64,000 nucleotides of DNA from Tsuneonella suprasediminis (GCF_003605755.1 NZ_RAHJ01000018.1:434001-498000); one strand, 5' to 3'. Shown: positions 47,277-57,049, numbered from the stretch's first letter. Notes: generated by a model from the sequence alone, not told the origin. Numbers and translations: made by a program.

Positions 47277-47920
47277 CCCTTCGCGTTGCGAACGATCTCT
47301 GCCCAGGGGTTGAGGTTGGGTTCGGCCACTTTGGTCAGCCGGTTGGTGTCGCGATGGAGGAACGGTTCCCCTTCGCAGCGGATCGCCAGCATCGTTTCCG
47401 AGACATAGCTCCACGTGCCGTCAGGGTGGAAAGTCACGTCCAGCTTGTAGGAATCGGTGCGAAATGCCCCTTCGAGAAACTCTGTCGAACAGATGCCGTA
47501 ACTGGTCGATCCGCGTTTCGCCGCGACAGTGAAGCTATCCGCATCCGCCTTGGCGAAGCCTGACGCCAGTGCGACTTGCCCACGGGGGATAGCCAGCGTT
47601 TGCTGGATAAGGCCGGTGGCCGGTTCCCACAGCCAGTAACCGATCTGGTCGTGAAACGTGATCTCTTCTTCCGGGTCGTTGATATGCGCGTGATAGCGCA
47701 GGCCATAGAGCAGTTGCGGCCCGTTGGGCTGCGGATCGACCGGTTGCAGCTCGATCCGTTCGATATAGCTGCGTTGCTGCGGACCATCGGCCTTGGGGTT
47801 GATATCGACCCCCGATTTGCCTTCCCATACCCCCGCCAGGCGCAACAACGGCCCGAGATTGGCGAGTGTATCGGGATCGATGTCTTCGGGTTCGGTGTAG
47901 ATATCGTCTGGGATCGTCAT
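47270..47920 (-). CDS. Nitrobindin-like heme-binding beta-barrel protein
   Basis: 216 residues from ATG 47920; a small soluble protein of the FABP-like/nitrobindin fold (DUF1794 group). LAGVWEGKSG resembles the GxWxGxG opening strand and WEPATGLIQQTLAIPRGQ the core strands. Family members bind heme and may react with nitric oxide or peroxynitrite. A heme-ligand histidine near the C-terminus would be in FLHRDTN. It stands alone beside the tonB gene. An in-frame extension to 47974 is less typical. Confidence 0.8.
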   Translation of the reverse strand: MTIPDDIYTEPEDIDPDTLANLGPLLRLAGVWEGKSGVDINPKADGPQQRSYIERIELQPVDPQPNGPQLLYGLRYHAHINDPEEEITFHDQIGYWLWEPATGLIQQTLAIPRGQVALASGFAKADADSFTVAAKRGSTSYGICSTEFLEGAFRTDSYKLDVTFHPDGTWSYVSETMLAIRCEGEPFLHRDTNRLTKVAEPNLNPWAEIVRNAKGQ

Positions 47921-48223
47921 GCCATGTCCTGTTGCCGTTTTTCGCATCAAGCGGACGGAGGGCCATTCGGTCAAGTCTGTGTTGCCTGTTCAGACTTCAT
48001 TGCAGTTATCTGAAGCCGTGGACCGCATGTTACACTGTCCAGAGCAAGAAAAATCCACTCCGCCCGCAAATGTGAACACGCCCCGGAAAAGTCCGGGGAG
48101 CGGCGACTTTATGCGATGCCGGGGCGATGTAGGAAAGGGTCGGCGTACAGACGATGGGAAGCCGTTTTCTCCTGCCGCTACCTCGGTCTTGAGCCGGGTC
48201 CATCTTTCCGCGCTCACCTTTCC

Positions 48224-48349
48224 CTTCGTTAGTGAGGGGGAGTGAAGCAATCCATGGTGAGAGGGTTCCGGCCTGTAGCATCGGTTGTGATGGAGGCGGA
48301 GTGTGGTCCTTGGATTGCCACGTCGCCTGCGGCTCCTCGCAATGACGAG
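48224..48349. repeat. Dispersed palindromic repeat, copy C
   Basis: A diverged copy. The right end TCGCAATGACGAG (48337-48349) is perfect; the left end has decayed (TTCGTTAGTGAGG). The inner GTGAAGCAATCCATGG and GATTGCCACGTCGCC blocks match copies A and B. Confidence 0.7.
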
Positions 48350-48422
48350 GGAGGGTGGCGGGGACGGCGCGGTCGGGCAGAGTCTGTGCCCTGCCCGTGC
48401 CATGTCCGCGCTCACCTCTACC

Positions 48423-48545
48423 TTCGTCATTGCGAACGGAGTGAAGCAATCCATGGTGAGAGGGCTCCGCCTGTCGCGTTGGTTGTGGGTGGGGCAGCGG
48501 TGGCCCTTAATTGGTCAGGTCGCTGCGGCTCCTCATAATGACAAG
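48423..48545. repeat. Dispersed palindromic repeat, copy D
   Basis: Starts TTCGTCATTGCGA and ends TCATAATGACAAG. The left half is nearly identical to copy B; the right half is diverged. Same orientation as copy C and 74 bp after it. Confidence 0.7.
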
Positions 48546-48579
48546 GGATGGGCGGCGGTTGGGGATGGGCACCGCCTCA

Positions 48580-49224
48580 CTAGCGAATGTCGAGATCGAG
48601 CAAGGTAAACCGCGCCGGGCCAGTGGCATGGACTCCGTGGCTGCGGCGTCCCATCCAACCGAAGGCGATGCCGATTTGCGATGTATCGCGCAGCGAAGCG
48701 CGAAAGCCGGCCGGGTCGCTGCTGTTGGGCTGGCCATTCACATTGGTCCAGCGTTCGTCGAACCGCACAGTCACGGTGTGTTCACCGGGCGCCAGCGGGA
48801 TGACAGCACGGGCAGGGACATACCAGCGATACGATGCGTATTTGCCCTTGGCAGTCCATGTGTCGCGGGCGCGCTGGAAATAGAGCGAGACAGTGGCCGT
48901 CTGCTCAGGGTTTTCAGATGGCACGAAGCGTGTGCCTGCTGGTGCGTCGATGCGATAGCGCATCGTGAGCTGTTGCGCCCCGTCCAGCGGATATACTGCG
49001 GTTGTCATCGCGTCGATTTCGCCCGACCCGGTTCTCGGGAAAGCGAACGATACCGAACCATTGGCACCGGGAGTGGGATGGGCGGGCATTCCGACCGAGT
49101 AATTCCGGCCGCGTACCCACGGGCCGATATCCCACTGCGCGGCGGCAGGCATTTCTGCGACAGCGACCGATGCGGTGGCAAGGCACAGCGCCGGTATGGC
49201 AAAAGTGAGGGCAGGACGTTTCAT
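48580..49224 (-). CDS. Exported protein of unknown function
   Basis: 214 residues with a signal peptide (about 1-23, ending AVA). The rest is rich in beta-strand-like patterns and Trp/Arg (WDIGPWVRGRNY, WTAKGKYASYRWYVP). The look is of a secreted beta-sandwich, perhaps a carbohydrate-binding or polysaccharide-lyase-like fold, but I cannot assign a family. It stands alone, between the repeat region and the RND operon, which is divergent. Confidence 0.75.
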   Translation of the reverse strand: MKRPALTFAIPALCLATASVAVAEMPAAAQWDIGPWVRGRNYSVGMPAHPTPGANGSVSFAFPRTGSGEIDAMTTAVYPLDGAQQLTMRYRIDAPAGTRFVPSENPEQTATVSLYFQRARDTWTAKGKYASYRWYVPARAVIPLAPGEHTVTVRFDERWTNVNGQPNSSDPAGFRASLRDTSQIGIAFGWMGRRSHGVHATGPARFTLLDLDIR

Positions 49225-49422
49225 ACTGTCGCTCTATCCAAACGTCTGTGATCGCAAGCTGAATGCCGGGGCGAGCGGGGTTTCAGGCGGTGCACCATAT
49301 CCGGTTATGTCCGTCAGATGGTGCCGACAGACATATGGATAATCAATCGCATTGCACCGCTGCGGATTATCGGCAACAAACGTCATTCAGCCCGCCTCTC
49401 TCCCCTGATTTGCCGGATTCCT

Positions 49423-50625
49423 GTGACTGATAGCTCCCCCGCTCGTCGACTGTTCGCCTCCTGTCTGGCCGTATCGCTTATCTCCGGTCTTGCCGCCTGT
49501 GGCAGCGATGGCGGTGATGGCGCGAAAGGCGACCGGGCGGCGACCGTTGGCTATATCGTGGCGCAGCCGTCCACTGTTCCGGTGCCGGTTACACTGGGCG
49601 GGCGCGTGGTGGCATTCCAGACCAGCGAAGTGCGCCCGCAAGTTAATGGATTGATAAAGAGAGTTTATTTTTCAGAGGGTGGCTATGTAAAGGCGGGGCA
49701 GCCACTGTTTCAGATCGACCCGAGCCTGTATCGGGCCGCAGTCGAACAGGCACGCGCTAATCTGGCCAGTGCACAGGCCAGCGCCGCTGCCGCGAGTGCG
49801 AAAGCCGATCGTTACAAACCGCTGGTCGAAATGGGCGCAGTATCGCAGCAGGATTATACCGATGCGCTTGCTGCCGCCAATCAGGCGCGCGCTGCCATCG
49901 CGCAAAGCCGCGCTGCACTCGACACCGCGCAGATCAACTTGCGTTTCACCACAGTGCCTGCGCCGATTGGCGGGCGTATCGGTCGTTCGCTGTTCACCGT
50001 CGGCGCGCTGGTCAGCAACAATCAGACCGATCCGCTGGCTGTGATTCAGCAGACCGACCCGGTCTATGTCGATATGCAGCAGTCGGCGGCCGAGCTGACC
50101 CGTTTGCGACAAAGTCTGGCCGAAGGTGGCGCGACAGCGGGCAGCACGACAGTTCATCTCACGCTCGACAACGGCAGCAAATATGCGTTGCCCGGCACAG
50201 TGCAGTTTTCGGAAATCTCGGTCAGCGAAGATACCGGCACGGTCACGCTGCGGGCGCGCTTCCCCAATCCCGCCGGGCTGTTGCTGCCCGGTATGTTCGT
50301 TAACGCCAGCTTCGATCAGGCCACAGAGACGGGCGCGTTCCGTATCCCGCAACAGGCGGTGAAGCGCGACTTCGACGGGTCCGCCTACCTTTATGTGGTG
50401 GGCAAGGACGGCAAGGCCGAACGCCGCTCTGTGAAAACGGAAAGGACGGCAGGGGCCGACTGGGTGGTGACGTCCGGCCTGAAGGCGGGCGAGAAAGTCA
50501 TCACGCAGGCGCAGGATACACTGAAGGCCGGTGCGGCGATCAAACCGGTTCCAGCCACGACTCCCGACCGGGCGGGCAAGCAACCTGCCACTGGCAAGGC
50601 CGGTTCTGCCGGGCAGGGCGGCTGA
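49423..50625 (+). CDS. RND efflux periplasmic adaptor (membrane fusion) lipoprotein
   Basis: About 400 residues. I take GTG 49423, which leads at once into a lipoprotein signal (SLISGLAAC); the frame opens further to 49318. Features: biotinyl-lipoyl-like halves (LGGRVVAFQTSEVRPQVNGLI and VPAPIGGRIGRSLFTVGALV) around an Ala-rich helical hairpin (VEQARANLASAQAS), then a beta-barrel domain and a C-terminal tail rich in Gly and Lys. It links the inner-membrane pump to the outer-membrane channel. First gene of a three-gene operon, 7 bp before the pump. Confidence 0.92.
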   Translation: MTDSSPARRLFASCLAVSLISGLAACGSDGGDGAKGDRAATVGYIVAQPSTVPVPVTLGGRVVAFQTSEVRPQVNGLIKRVYFSEGGYVKAGQPLFQIDPSLYRAAVEQARANLASAQASAAAASAKADRYKPLVEMGAVSQQDYTDALAAANQARAAIAQSRAALDTAQINLRFTTVPAPIGGRIGRSLFTVGALVSNNQTDPLAVIQQTDPVYVDMQQSAAELTRLRQSLAEGGATAGSTTVHLTLDNGSKYALPGTVQFSEISVSEDTGTVTLRARFPNPAGLLLPGMFVNASFDQATETGAFRIPQQAVKRDFDGSAYLYVVGKDGKAERRSVKTERTAGADWVVTSGLKAGEKVITQAQDTLKAGAAIKPVPATTPDRAGKQPATGKAGSAGQGG

Positions 50626-50632
50626 CCGACCC

Positions 50633-53600
50633 ATGTCACGCATATTCATCGAACGCCCGATTTTCGCATGGGTATTGGCGATTATCGTGATGCTGGGCGG
50701 GTTGGCGGCATTGCTGACTCTGCCGACAGAGCAATATCCCGATATCGCGCCTACGAATGTGAATATCCGCGCCAGTTATCCCGGTGCATCGGCGGAAACG
50801 GTCGAAAACAGCGTTACGCAGGTGATCGAACAGCAACTGACCGGGCTGGACGGTTTGCTCTATTTCAGTTCGCAATCGACGTCGCAGGGCAATGCGTCGA
50901 TCAGCGCGACGTTTTCCAAGGATGTCGATCCCGATATCGCGCAGGTGCAGGTCCAGAACAAAGTGCAGTCGGCGCTGGCCCGACTGCCCCAACAGGTGCA
51001 GGCGCAGGGGTTGCGCGTCACCAAGTCGAACCCCGACCGGCTGCTGACCATCGCCGTTTATGACGAGACGGATACCCGATCCGGCAATGCGGTGGCCGAT
51101 TACCTCAGCTCTAACCTTCAGGACCCGATTTCGCGTGTCTCCGGGGTGGGCGATGTCAATGTTTTCGGTGCACCGCACGCGATGCGGATCTGGCTCGATC
51201 CGCGCAAACTGGCGGCAGTGGGCCTGATGCCCGGCGATGTCATTTCCGCCATTCAGGCGCAGAACACCGAAGTTGCCGCAGGCGAGATCGGCGGTTTGCC
51301 CACGTTGGAAGGGCAGATGCTGGATGCGACTGTTACCGCGCTGTCCAAATTCCAGACTCCTGAAGAATTCCGCGCGATCACTCTCAAAACGCAGACCGAC
51401 GGATCGACCGTCCGGCTGGGCGATGTCGCGCGGGTGGAAGTCGGTTCGGAAAACTACACCACGATCCGCCGGATCAACGGGCATCCCGGCGCCGGCATCG
51501 CGATATCGCTGTCTCCCGGTGCTGACGCATTGCAGACCGCCGAACGGGTAAAAGCGCTGATTGCCGATATGGAGAAAGGCCTGCCCGAAGGGCTGGTGAT
51601 CGGATACGCCAACGATTCGACCGATTTCATCAAGTTGTCGGTCAGCGAAGTGCAGAAAACCCTGATCGAAGCGATCGTGCTGGTCGTGATCGTGATGTTC
51701 GTGTTCCTGCAAAGCTGGCGGGCCACGCTGATCCCGGCCATTGCGGTGCCGGTGGTCTTGCTGGGCACTTTCGGGGTGTTCGCGTTGATCGGTTTTTCCG
51801 TGAACACGATGACTCTGTTCGGGCTGGTGCTCGCTATCGGTTTGCTGGTGGACGATGCGATTGTCGTGGTCGAAAACGTCGAGCGTCTGCTGGAAGAAAA
51901 CCCGGAGATGACTCCGCGTGAAGCGACCATTGAATCGATGAAGGAAATTCAGGTCGCACTGGTGGCGATTGCACTGGTGCTGTCCGCTGTGTTCCTGCCG
52001 ATGGCCTTCTTCGGTGGATCGACCGGGGTGATCTATCGTCAGTTCGCACTGACCATTATTGCGGCAATGGTCCTCTCCGTACTGGTTGCGCTGGTGCTCA
52101 GCCCCGCGCTTACCTCCACTTTGCTGAAGCGAAAGCGCGCGGCGGGCGAGGGGGATAGCTGGCTGGAACGCCATTATCCGCGCGTGGTCCATACGATGGA
52201 GCGAGCGAAGGACGATTTCAATTCGGGCTTCCATCGCATGTCCACCCGCTATCGCGATGCGATCGGCACTGTGGTTGAACGCAAGTGGCTGTTTCTGGGT
52301 ATCTATGCCGCGCTGGTCGCCGCGCTGGCGGTGCTGTTCTTCCGCTTGCCCACCGGGTTTCTGCCGAACGAAGACCAGGGCGACGTTTTCCTGCAATACC
52401 AGCTCCCTTCGGGCACCACGATGGCTCGCACCGAAGAGGTGGCGCAGGAAATCCAGAAGTATCTGCTGGAAAACGAAGGCGAACGGATCAAGGTGCTGTT
52501 TGTGCTGGCCGGATCGCCGCGTGGAGGCGGTGGCCAGAACACCGGCATGGGCTTTGCCAAGCTGGTGAACTGGGACGACCGGCCCGGTGCGGAAGGCAGC
52601 GCGCAGGCGATCGCCGACCGGACCAATGCCGCGCTGCGCGATTTCCGCGACGCGCGGGTATTCACGCTGGTGCCGGGCGCGATCCGCGGGCTTGGCTCGT
52701 CTTCCGGGTTCTCGATGCAATTGCTCAACAGCGGCAATCTGTCCGCCGCGCAATTTGCCGATGTGCGCGACCGCTTGCTGGCCGATGCCAACGCCGATCC
52801 CAGGCTGGAGTCGGTGCGGTTGAGCGACCTGTCGGATGTTGCCACTCTGAAAGTCGATATCGATCCCACGCGGCTGGCGGCTTACGGCCTGACGCAATCG
52901 GATGTGAATGCCACGCTGGCAGCGGCATGGGGCGGGCGGTATGTGAACGACTTCCTCGACAAAGGACGCGTGAAGCGCGTTTATGTTCAGGGCGATGCGC
53001 CGTTCCGATCCGATCCAAGCGACTTGTCGCAATGGTATGTGCGCGGCAAATCGGGCCATATGGTGCCGTTCACCGCATTTGCCGACATCGGCTGGGCGAC
53101 CACGCCATCCAGTTCCTCGCGGTTCAATGGTGTGCCGACAGCGGAATTTTCCGGGCAGGCGGCAACGGGCGTTAGTTCGGGCGAAGCGATGGATACGATG
53201 GCCGCGCTGGCAGCGAAGTATCCGGGCACCAGTGTGGCATGGTCGGGGTCGTCTTACGAAGAGCGCAATGCCTCCAGTCAGGCGCCGTTGCTCTATGCCC
53301 TGTCGTTGCTGGTGGTGTTTCTGTGCCTTGCTGCCCTCTATGAAAGCTGGTCGATCCCGGTGGCGGTGCTGCTGGTGATCCCGGTTGGCTTGCTGGGGGC
53401 AATCCTTGCGACAACGATGCGCGGGCTGGAAAACGATGTCTATCTTCAGATCGGATTGCTGACCACGATGGGCCTGACTGCCAAGAACGCCATTCTGATG
53501 ATCGAATTTGCCGAGCAGGAGGAGAAAAAGGGTGCACGCGTCATCGATGCCGCGCTGGAAGCGGCACGTATCCGCCTGCGCCCGATCCTGATGACCAGTT

Positions 53601-53875
53601 TTGCGTTCGTTTTCGGCGTCCTGCCGCTGGCAATGGCAAGCGGGCCGGGCGCCAACAGCCAGATCGCCATCGGCACATCGGTGATCGGCGGGATGCTGGC
53701 GGCGACATTGCTGGCGATTTTCTACATCCCGCTGTTCTTCGTACTGGTGCGTCGCGGCACGCGGGATTCGCTGAATGCATTGAACGAGAAAGTCCGCCAC
53801 TGGCGCGAAGATGACGAACCGCTCGCTGAAAGGCCAGCGAACGGGCCGCAGGATAACACGGGAGCCTCGTCATGA
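50633..53875 (+). CDS. RND multidrug efflux transporter, HAE1 family
   Basis: 1080 residues, the usual length, with 12 membrane helices and two large periplasmic loops. It starts MSRIFIERPIFAWVLAIIVMLGG, the hallmark N-terminus. Proton-relay residues fall in LVLAIGLLVDDAIVVVENVER (the DD pair) and the C-terminal GLTAKNAILMIEFA (the lysine). It is like AcrB/MexB pumps that expel drugs, detergents and other amphipathic compounds. The adaptor precedes and the outer-membrane channel gene overlaps its stop by ATGA. Confidence 0.95.
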   Translation: MSRIFIERPIFAWVLAIIVMLGGLAALLTLPTEQYPDIAPTNVNIRASYPGASAETVENSVTQVIEQQLTGLDGLLYFSSQSTSQGNASISATFSKDVDPDIAQVQVQNKVQSALARLPQQVQAQGLRVTKSNPDRLLTIAVYDETDTRSGNAVADYLSSNLQDPISRVSGVGDVNVFGAPHAMRIWLDPRKLAAVGLMPGDVISAIQAQNTEVAAGEIGGLPTLEGQMLDATVTALSKFQTPEEFRAITLKTQTDGSTVRLGDVARVEVGSENYTTIRRINGHPGAGIAISLSPGADALQTAERVKALIADMEKGLPEGLVIGYANDSTDFIKLSVSEVQKTLIEAIVLVVIVMFVFLQSWRATLIPAIAVPVVLLGTFGVFALIGFSVNTMTLFGLVLAIGLLVDDAIVVVENVERLLEENPEMTPREATIESMKEIQVALVAIALVLSAVFLPMAFFGGSTGVIYRQFALTIIAAMVLSVLVALVLSPALTSTLLKRKRAAGEGDSWLERHYPRVVHTMERAKDDFNSGFHRMSTRYRDAIGTVVERKWLFLGIYAALVAALAVLFFRLPTGFLPNEDQGDVFLQYQLPSGTTMARTEEVAQEIQKYLLENEGERIKVLFVLAGSPRGGGGQNTGMGFAKLVNWDDRPGAEGSAQAIADRTNAALRDFRDARVFTLVPGAIRGLGSSSGFSMQLLNSGNLSAAQFADVRDRLLADANADPRLESVRLSDLSDVATLKVDIDPTRLAAYGLTQSDVNATLAAAWGGRYVNDFLDKGRVKRVYVQGDAPFRSDPSDLSQWYVRGKSGHMVPFTAFADIGWATTPSSSSRFNGVPTAEFSGQAATGVSSGEAMDTMAALAAKYPGTSVAWSGSSYEERNASSQAPLLYALSLLVVFLCLAALYESWSIPVAVLLVIPVGLLGAILATTMRGLENDVYLQIGLLTTMGLTAKNAILMIEFAEQEEKKGARVIDAALEAARIRLRPILMTSFAFVFGVLPLAMASGPGANSQIAIGTSVIGGMLAATLLAIFYIPLFFVLVRRGTRDSLNALNEKVRHWREDDEPLAERPANGPQDNTGASS

Positions 53876-55269
53876 TCGCGCGGCGTATTATTGCAGGCGG
53901 GCTGGCCGTGCCTCTCGCTGTATCGCTCGCGGCTTGTTCGCTCGCGCCGCAAACCGCTTTGCCGCCGCCGCCGGTGCCGCAATCGTGGCCAGTGGGCGAT
54001 GCCTATCTGGCGCAGAGCGAAGCGGATTTGCCGCAAGTGCCCTATACTCAGGTATTCCGCGATCAGCGGTTGCAGCAGGTTGTTGCCCTGGCGCTGGATA
54101 ATAACCGCGATATCCGCATCGCCGCCGCCAATCTGGCAGCGGCGCGGGCGCAAGTGCGGGCGGTGCGTTCGGCGCAGTTCCCGGCCATTGGCGCGACCGC
54201 TGCGGCCACCGGCACCGCGCAAGGGACCGATGGCGACTGGTCGGAACTCTATTCGCTGCAAGGCGGTGTCGCCAGTTACGAAGTCGATCTGTTCGGCAAA
54301 CTATCGAACGCTACAGCGGCGCAGCGCGATCGCGCTCTGGCGACAGAGGCCGCCGTACGAACGGTGCGGCTGGGCATTGCCGCGAATGTCGCCGCGGCAT
54401 GGGCGACTTATGCCGCCGACCGTGACCTGCTCGCGCTGGCAGAGGCGACAGCAAAAAACGCCTCGGATAGCGTAAGGCTGACCCGTGCGCGGTTCGAAGG
54501 CGGTGTCGCGCCGCGTAGCGATCTGTCGCAGGCCGAACAGATACTTGCCACCGCGCAGGATAACATCGCGGCCCAGAAGACCGCGTTGGCGCAGGACGAA
54601 AATCTGCTGCGTTTGCTGGTGGGTGCGGATGTCGATCCGGCTCTGTTACCCGGCGGGCTGAGCGAGATCGACGGCAGTTTCGCCACTCTCCCCGCAGGGC
54701 TGAGTTCGCAGGCGCTGCTGCGCCGCCCCGATGTGATCGCCGCGGAATACGATCTGCGCGCGGCCAATGCCGATATCGGCGTCGCACGGGCAAAGCTGTT
54801 CCCGTCGATTTCGCTGACCGGCCTTGTCGGGCTGGCGAGCACGGCGCTGGCCGATCTGTTCACCGGCGGTGCGTTTCGCGCCACAGCGGGGGCAGATGCC
54901 GGTCTTTCGATCTTCGATGCGGGTGGCCGCCGTGCCGATGTCGCTGTCAGCGAAGCGCAACGCGATGCCGCACTGGCTTCGTACGAGAGGGCCATCCAAA
55001 CCGCCTTCCGCGAAGTGGCTGATGCGTTGGCGGTACAGGGTACTCTGGCCGAACGGCTCCGCGCCAATCGCGCCAACGCGACCGCTGCCGCGACAACGGC
55101 GACCCTGGCAGAAGCGCGTTATACCAACGGAGTTGCCAGTTTTCTGGATAGTCTGGTGGCGCAGCGCAGCCTCTACACCGCGCAACGGGCGGAGGTGTCG
55201 ATGGAACTGGCATCCATCCTCAATCGCGTCACGCTGTATCAGGTGCTTGGCAGCGACGCCTTCGAATAA
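53872..55269 (+). CDS. Outer-membrane efflux lipoprotein, NodT family
   Basis: 465 residues. Signal with lipobox L-A-A-C near residue 22, then two OEP (TolC-like) repeats rich in Ala (LAAARAQVRAVRSAQFPAIGATA; AAEYDLRAANADIGVARAKLFP). It forms the outer-membrane duct of the tripartite pump. ATGA overlap with the pump gene gives 1:1 coupled translation. A hairpin-like stretch at about 55304-55336 separates it from the convergent ompW. Confidence 0.93.
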   Translation: MIARRIIAGGLAVPLAVSLAACSLAPQTALPPPPVPQSWPVGDAYLAQSEADLPQVPYTQVFRDQRLQQVVALALDNNRDIRIAAANLAAARAQVRAVRSAQFPAIGATAAATGTAQGTDGDWSELYSLQGGVASYEVDLFGKLSNATAAQRDRALATEAAVRTVRLGIAANVAAAWATYAADRDLLALAEATAKNASDSVRLTRARFEGGVAPRSDLSQAEQILATAQDNIAAQKTALAQDENLLRLLVGADVDPALLPGGLSEIDGSFATLPAGLSSQALLRRPDVIAAEYDLRAANADIGVARAKLFPSISLTGLVGLASTALADLFTGGAFRATAGADAGLSIFDAGGRRADVAVSEAQRDAALASYERAIQTAFREVADALAVQGTLAERLRANRANATAAATTATLAEARYTNGVASFLDSLVAQRSLYTAQRAEVSMELASILNRVTLYQVLGSDAFE

Positions 55270-55303
55270 GAAGTGCGCCACTCGATCATGCGGGAGCGGA
55301 CGG

Positions 55304-55336
55304 CGGACGGCGGATAAAATTCGTCGCCGCCCTCCG
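55304..55336. terminator. Weak hairpin between convergent genes
   Basis: CGGACGGCGG (55304-55313) pairs with CCGCCCTCCG (55327-55336) with one mismatch, followed by GCTCTCTTA. Likely shared terminator for the NodT and OmpW genes. Confidence 0.35.
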
Positions 55337-55415
55337 GCTCTCTTACACCCCATAGTGGATTGAGAACCGGATGACGGCGAGCGAATAAGTCTGGATCGAA
55401 AACGATCCGGTCAGG

Positions 55416-56111
55416 TCAGAAGCGGAAGCCGACGCCTGCGCTCAGCACCCACGGATCGAGCTGGTGCTTGGTTTTCAGCAGCAGCGTGTCGTTCGCGTCG
55501 TAGAAGCTGGCAGTCGGTTTCACGAAGTACTTTTTCGCATCCAGGCTGACGATCATTCCCTTGTCGTTGACCGGGATATCGAAGCCACCCTGAAGCGCGA
55601 CACCGAACGAATTCGACATCTTCACCCGCGTGGCTCCGAGGGCGGTCGTTGCATCGGGGCCGGGCCGTTCATCGATCACGAAGAACACCGTCGGGCCAAC
55701 GCCGACATAAGGCTTAACCGGGCCGGCATCGAGGTGATACTTGAGCGTGATCGTGGCGGGCAGGATCATCACGTGATCGACCAGACGCGCACCGTCGAGG
55801 TCACCCGTGCCGTTCACATGGTGGCTGGTAAGGCAGCAGATCGTTTCGACCGAGATGGCATCGTTGACGAAGTATTCCGCGGCAATTGTGGGAACGACAT
55901 TGTCGTTGGCAGTCGTGTCGAATGTCACACCGGTCAGCGCAGTAGCAATGGCCGGATCCATGCTTTCAACCTTGTCGATCTTGCCGTCGGGGAGGACGGC
56001 AGTGGCCATTACCTTGACCTGAATCTTGCCGCCGTCTGCGGCGGCGGCCGGCTGGCTGGCGAGTGCCGCCACGGCGAAACCGGCGGCTGCAAAATAGGCT
56101 TTCATATTCAC
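55416..56111 (-). CDS. ompW: OmpW family outer-membrane beta-barrel protein
   Basis: 231 residues with a signal peptide of about 24 (ending AAAA). It has the eight-strand OmpW pattern, including ATITLKYHLDAGPVKPYVGVGPTVFF, and ends in F. OmpW forms small hydrophobic channels and is controlled by FNR in E. coli. The divergent gene is an FNR-class regulator with an FNR-type box in the shared gap, so oxygen control is likely here too. Confidence 0.92.
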   Translation of the reverse strand: MNMKAYFAAAGFAVAALASQPAAAADGGKIQVKVMATAVLPDGKIDKVESMDPAIATALTGVTFDTTANDNVVPTIAAEYFVNDAISVETICCLTSHHVNGTGDLDGARLVDHVMILPATITLKYHLDAGPVKPYVGVGPTVFFVIDERPGPDATTALGATRVKMSNSFGVALQGGFDIPVNDKGMIVSLDAKKYFVKPTASFYDANDTLLLKTKHQLDPWVLSAGVGFRF

Positions 56112-56196
56112 TGTCCTACACAGCAGTGGCCACCCCGTGCGGCCAAGGATTGTTGCTGCGTTGGAGGCCCAATGGCCCCATCCGGCAGAGTTGTAG

Positions 56197-56210
56197 TTGA
56201 CCTATGTCAA
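56197..56210. promoter_or_regulatory. FNR/FixK-type box in ompW-regulator gap
   Basis: TTGACCTATGTCAA is a perfect TTGA-N6-TCAA dyad, 86 bp before ompW and 68 bp before the regulator start. Both genes are good targets, and autoregulation is likely. Confidence 0.75.
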
Positions 56211-56277
56211 TGAACGTCGCGGAAGTTTCGATCAGTTCGCTGATCTATCGACAACAGTCATATCTGCATTTCACAGC

Positions 56278-57021
56278 ATGAATCGACCTGACATCCTGTC
56301 TCCGGGCGAGCCGGAAATCGACGCGGTTACCGCGCAATGCTTCGTGCGATTCGAAGAAGCGTTCGGCACGCGTGGATTCGCATGGGATGTGCAGGCTCAG
56401 ATCATGTCGCTGGGAAAAGCGATCGAAATCGGCAAAGGCAAAAGCGCGGCTATTTTTTCCGACGAGGACTCGCTTGTGTTCCTTGCCGAAGGGGCCTGCA
56501 AACTGGTCGCATGGGCTGCGCTTGATCGGGCGCAGGTTTTGTCGTTTCACTTTGCAGGCGATCTGGTTTCGGTGCCTGCACGGGCAGAGCATGAATATGG
56601 TCTCATCGCGCTCACGCCCTCGCAGATATTATCGTTTCCTACCCGCCGGTTTCTGCAGGCGGTGAACGAAGAATCGAAGTTGTTGGTCGAACTGCACCGC
56701 CGGACCGATGCCGCATTGGCTGAATGTCGCGACGATTCGGTAGGGCTGGGCCGCAAAACGGCTCAGGAACGGGTTGCCAGGCTGTTAATGCAGATGGCTG
56801 GGCGAATTGGCGTTGCCAGCGATAATGAGGTGCTGATAGAGCTACCTATGTCGCGCGGCGATATTGCCGATAGTCTGGGGTTGACCATTGAAACGGTTAG
56901 CCGCCAGTTTGGCGAACTTCGTGATGCAGGCCTGATCGAGACCGGGGGGCGATCAGGTGTGCGTGTGCTGGACCCCGAGGCACTGTTGCAACGTGCGGGC
57001 CCCACTTGCCCGCGTGTATGA
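56278..57021 (+). CDS. Crp/Fnr family regulator, FixK/FNR-class
   Basis: 247 residues: a cyclic-nucleotide-fold domain and an HTH containing MSRGDIADSLGLTIETVSRQFGEL. The E-x-V-S-R recognition helix is that of FNR/FixK proteins that bind TTGA-N6-TCAA, as in the boxes here. The N-terminal cysteine cluster of FNR is not present, so direct oxygen sensing by an Fe-S cluster is unlikely; control is probably by its expression or another signal. The frame extends to 56197, but that start would lie in the FNR box. It is followed by ccoN after 80 bp. Confidence 0.88.
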   Translation: MNRPDILSPGEPEIDAVTAQCFVRFEEAFGTRGFAWDVQAQIMSLGKAIEIGKGKSAAIFSDEDSLVFLAEGACKLVAWAALDRAQVLSFHFAGDLVSVPARAEHEYGLIALTPSQILSFPTRRFLQAVNEESKLLVELHRRTDAALAECRDDSVGLGRKTAQERVARLLMQMAGRIGVASDNEVLIELPMSRGDIADSLGLTIETVSRQFGELRDAGLIETGGRSGVRVLDPEALLQRAGPTCPRV

Positions 57022-57035
57022 CTTTTTCAGTCTAA

Positions 57036-57049
57036 TTGACCCAAATCAA
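57036..57049. promoter_or_regulatory. FNR/FixK-type box of the cco operon
   Basis: TTGACCCAAATCAA is a TTGA-N6-TCAA dyad, 52 bp before the ccoN start. It would bring ccoNOQPGHI under low-oxygen control by the regulator just upstream. Confidence 0.78.

Larger units (their letters stand above)
47921..48579. other. 659-bp intergenic region with repeats
   Basis: It holds a short hairpin (CCCCGGA-AAAG-TCCGGGG, 48081-48098) and two copies of the palindromic repeat family (about 48224-48349 and 48423-48545). Open frames in it are small and without features, so I treat it as non-coding. Confidence 0.6.

Noticed and set aside
50636-53800. 1054-codon minus-strand open frame
   Set aside because: It lies wholly antisense to the RND pump gene, is rich in His, Arg and Gln, and has no domain; a shadow of GC-rich third positions.
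56197-56277. Longer start for the FixK-like regulator
   Set aside because: Its start codon would lie inside the FNR box; ATG 56278 gives the better N-terminus.
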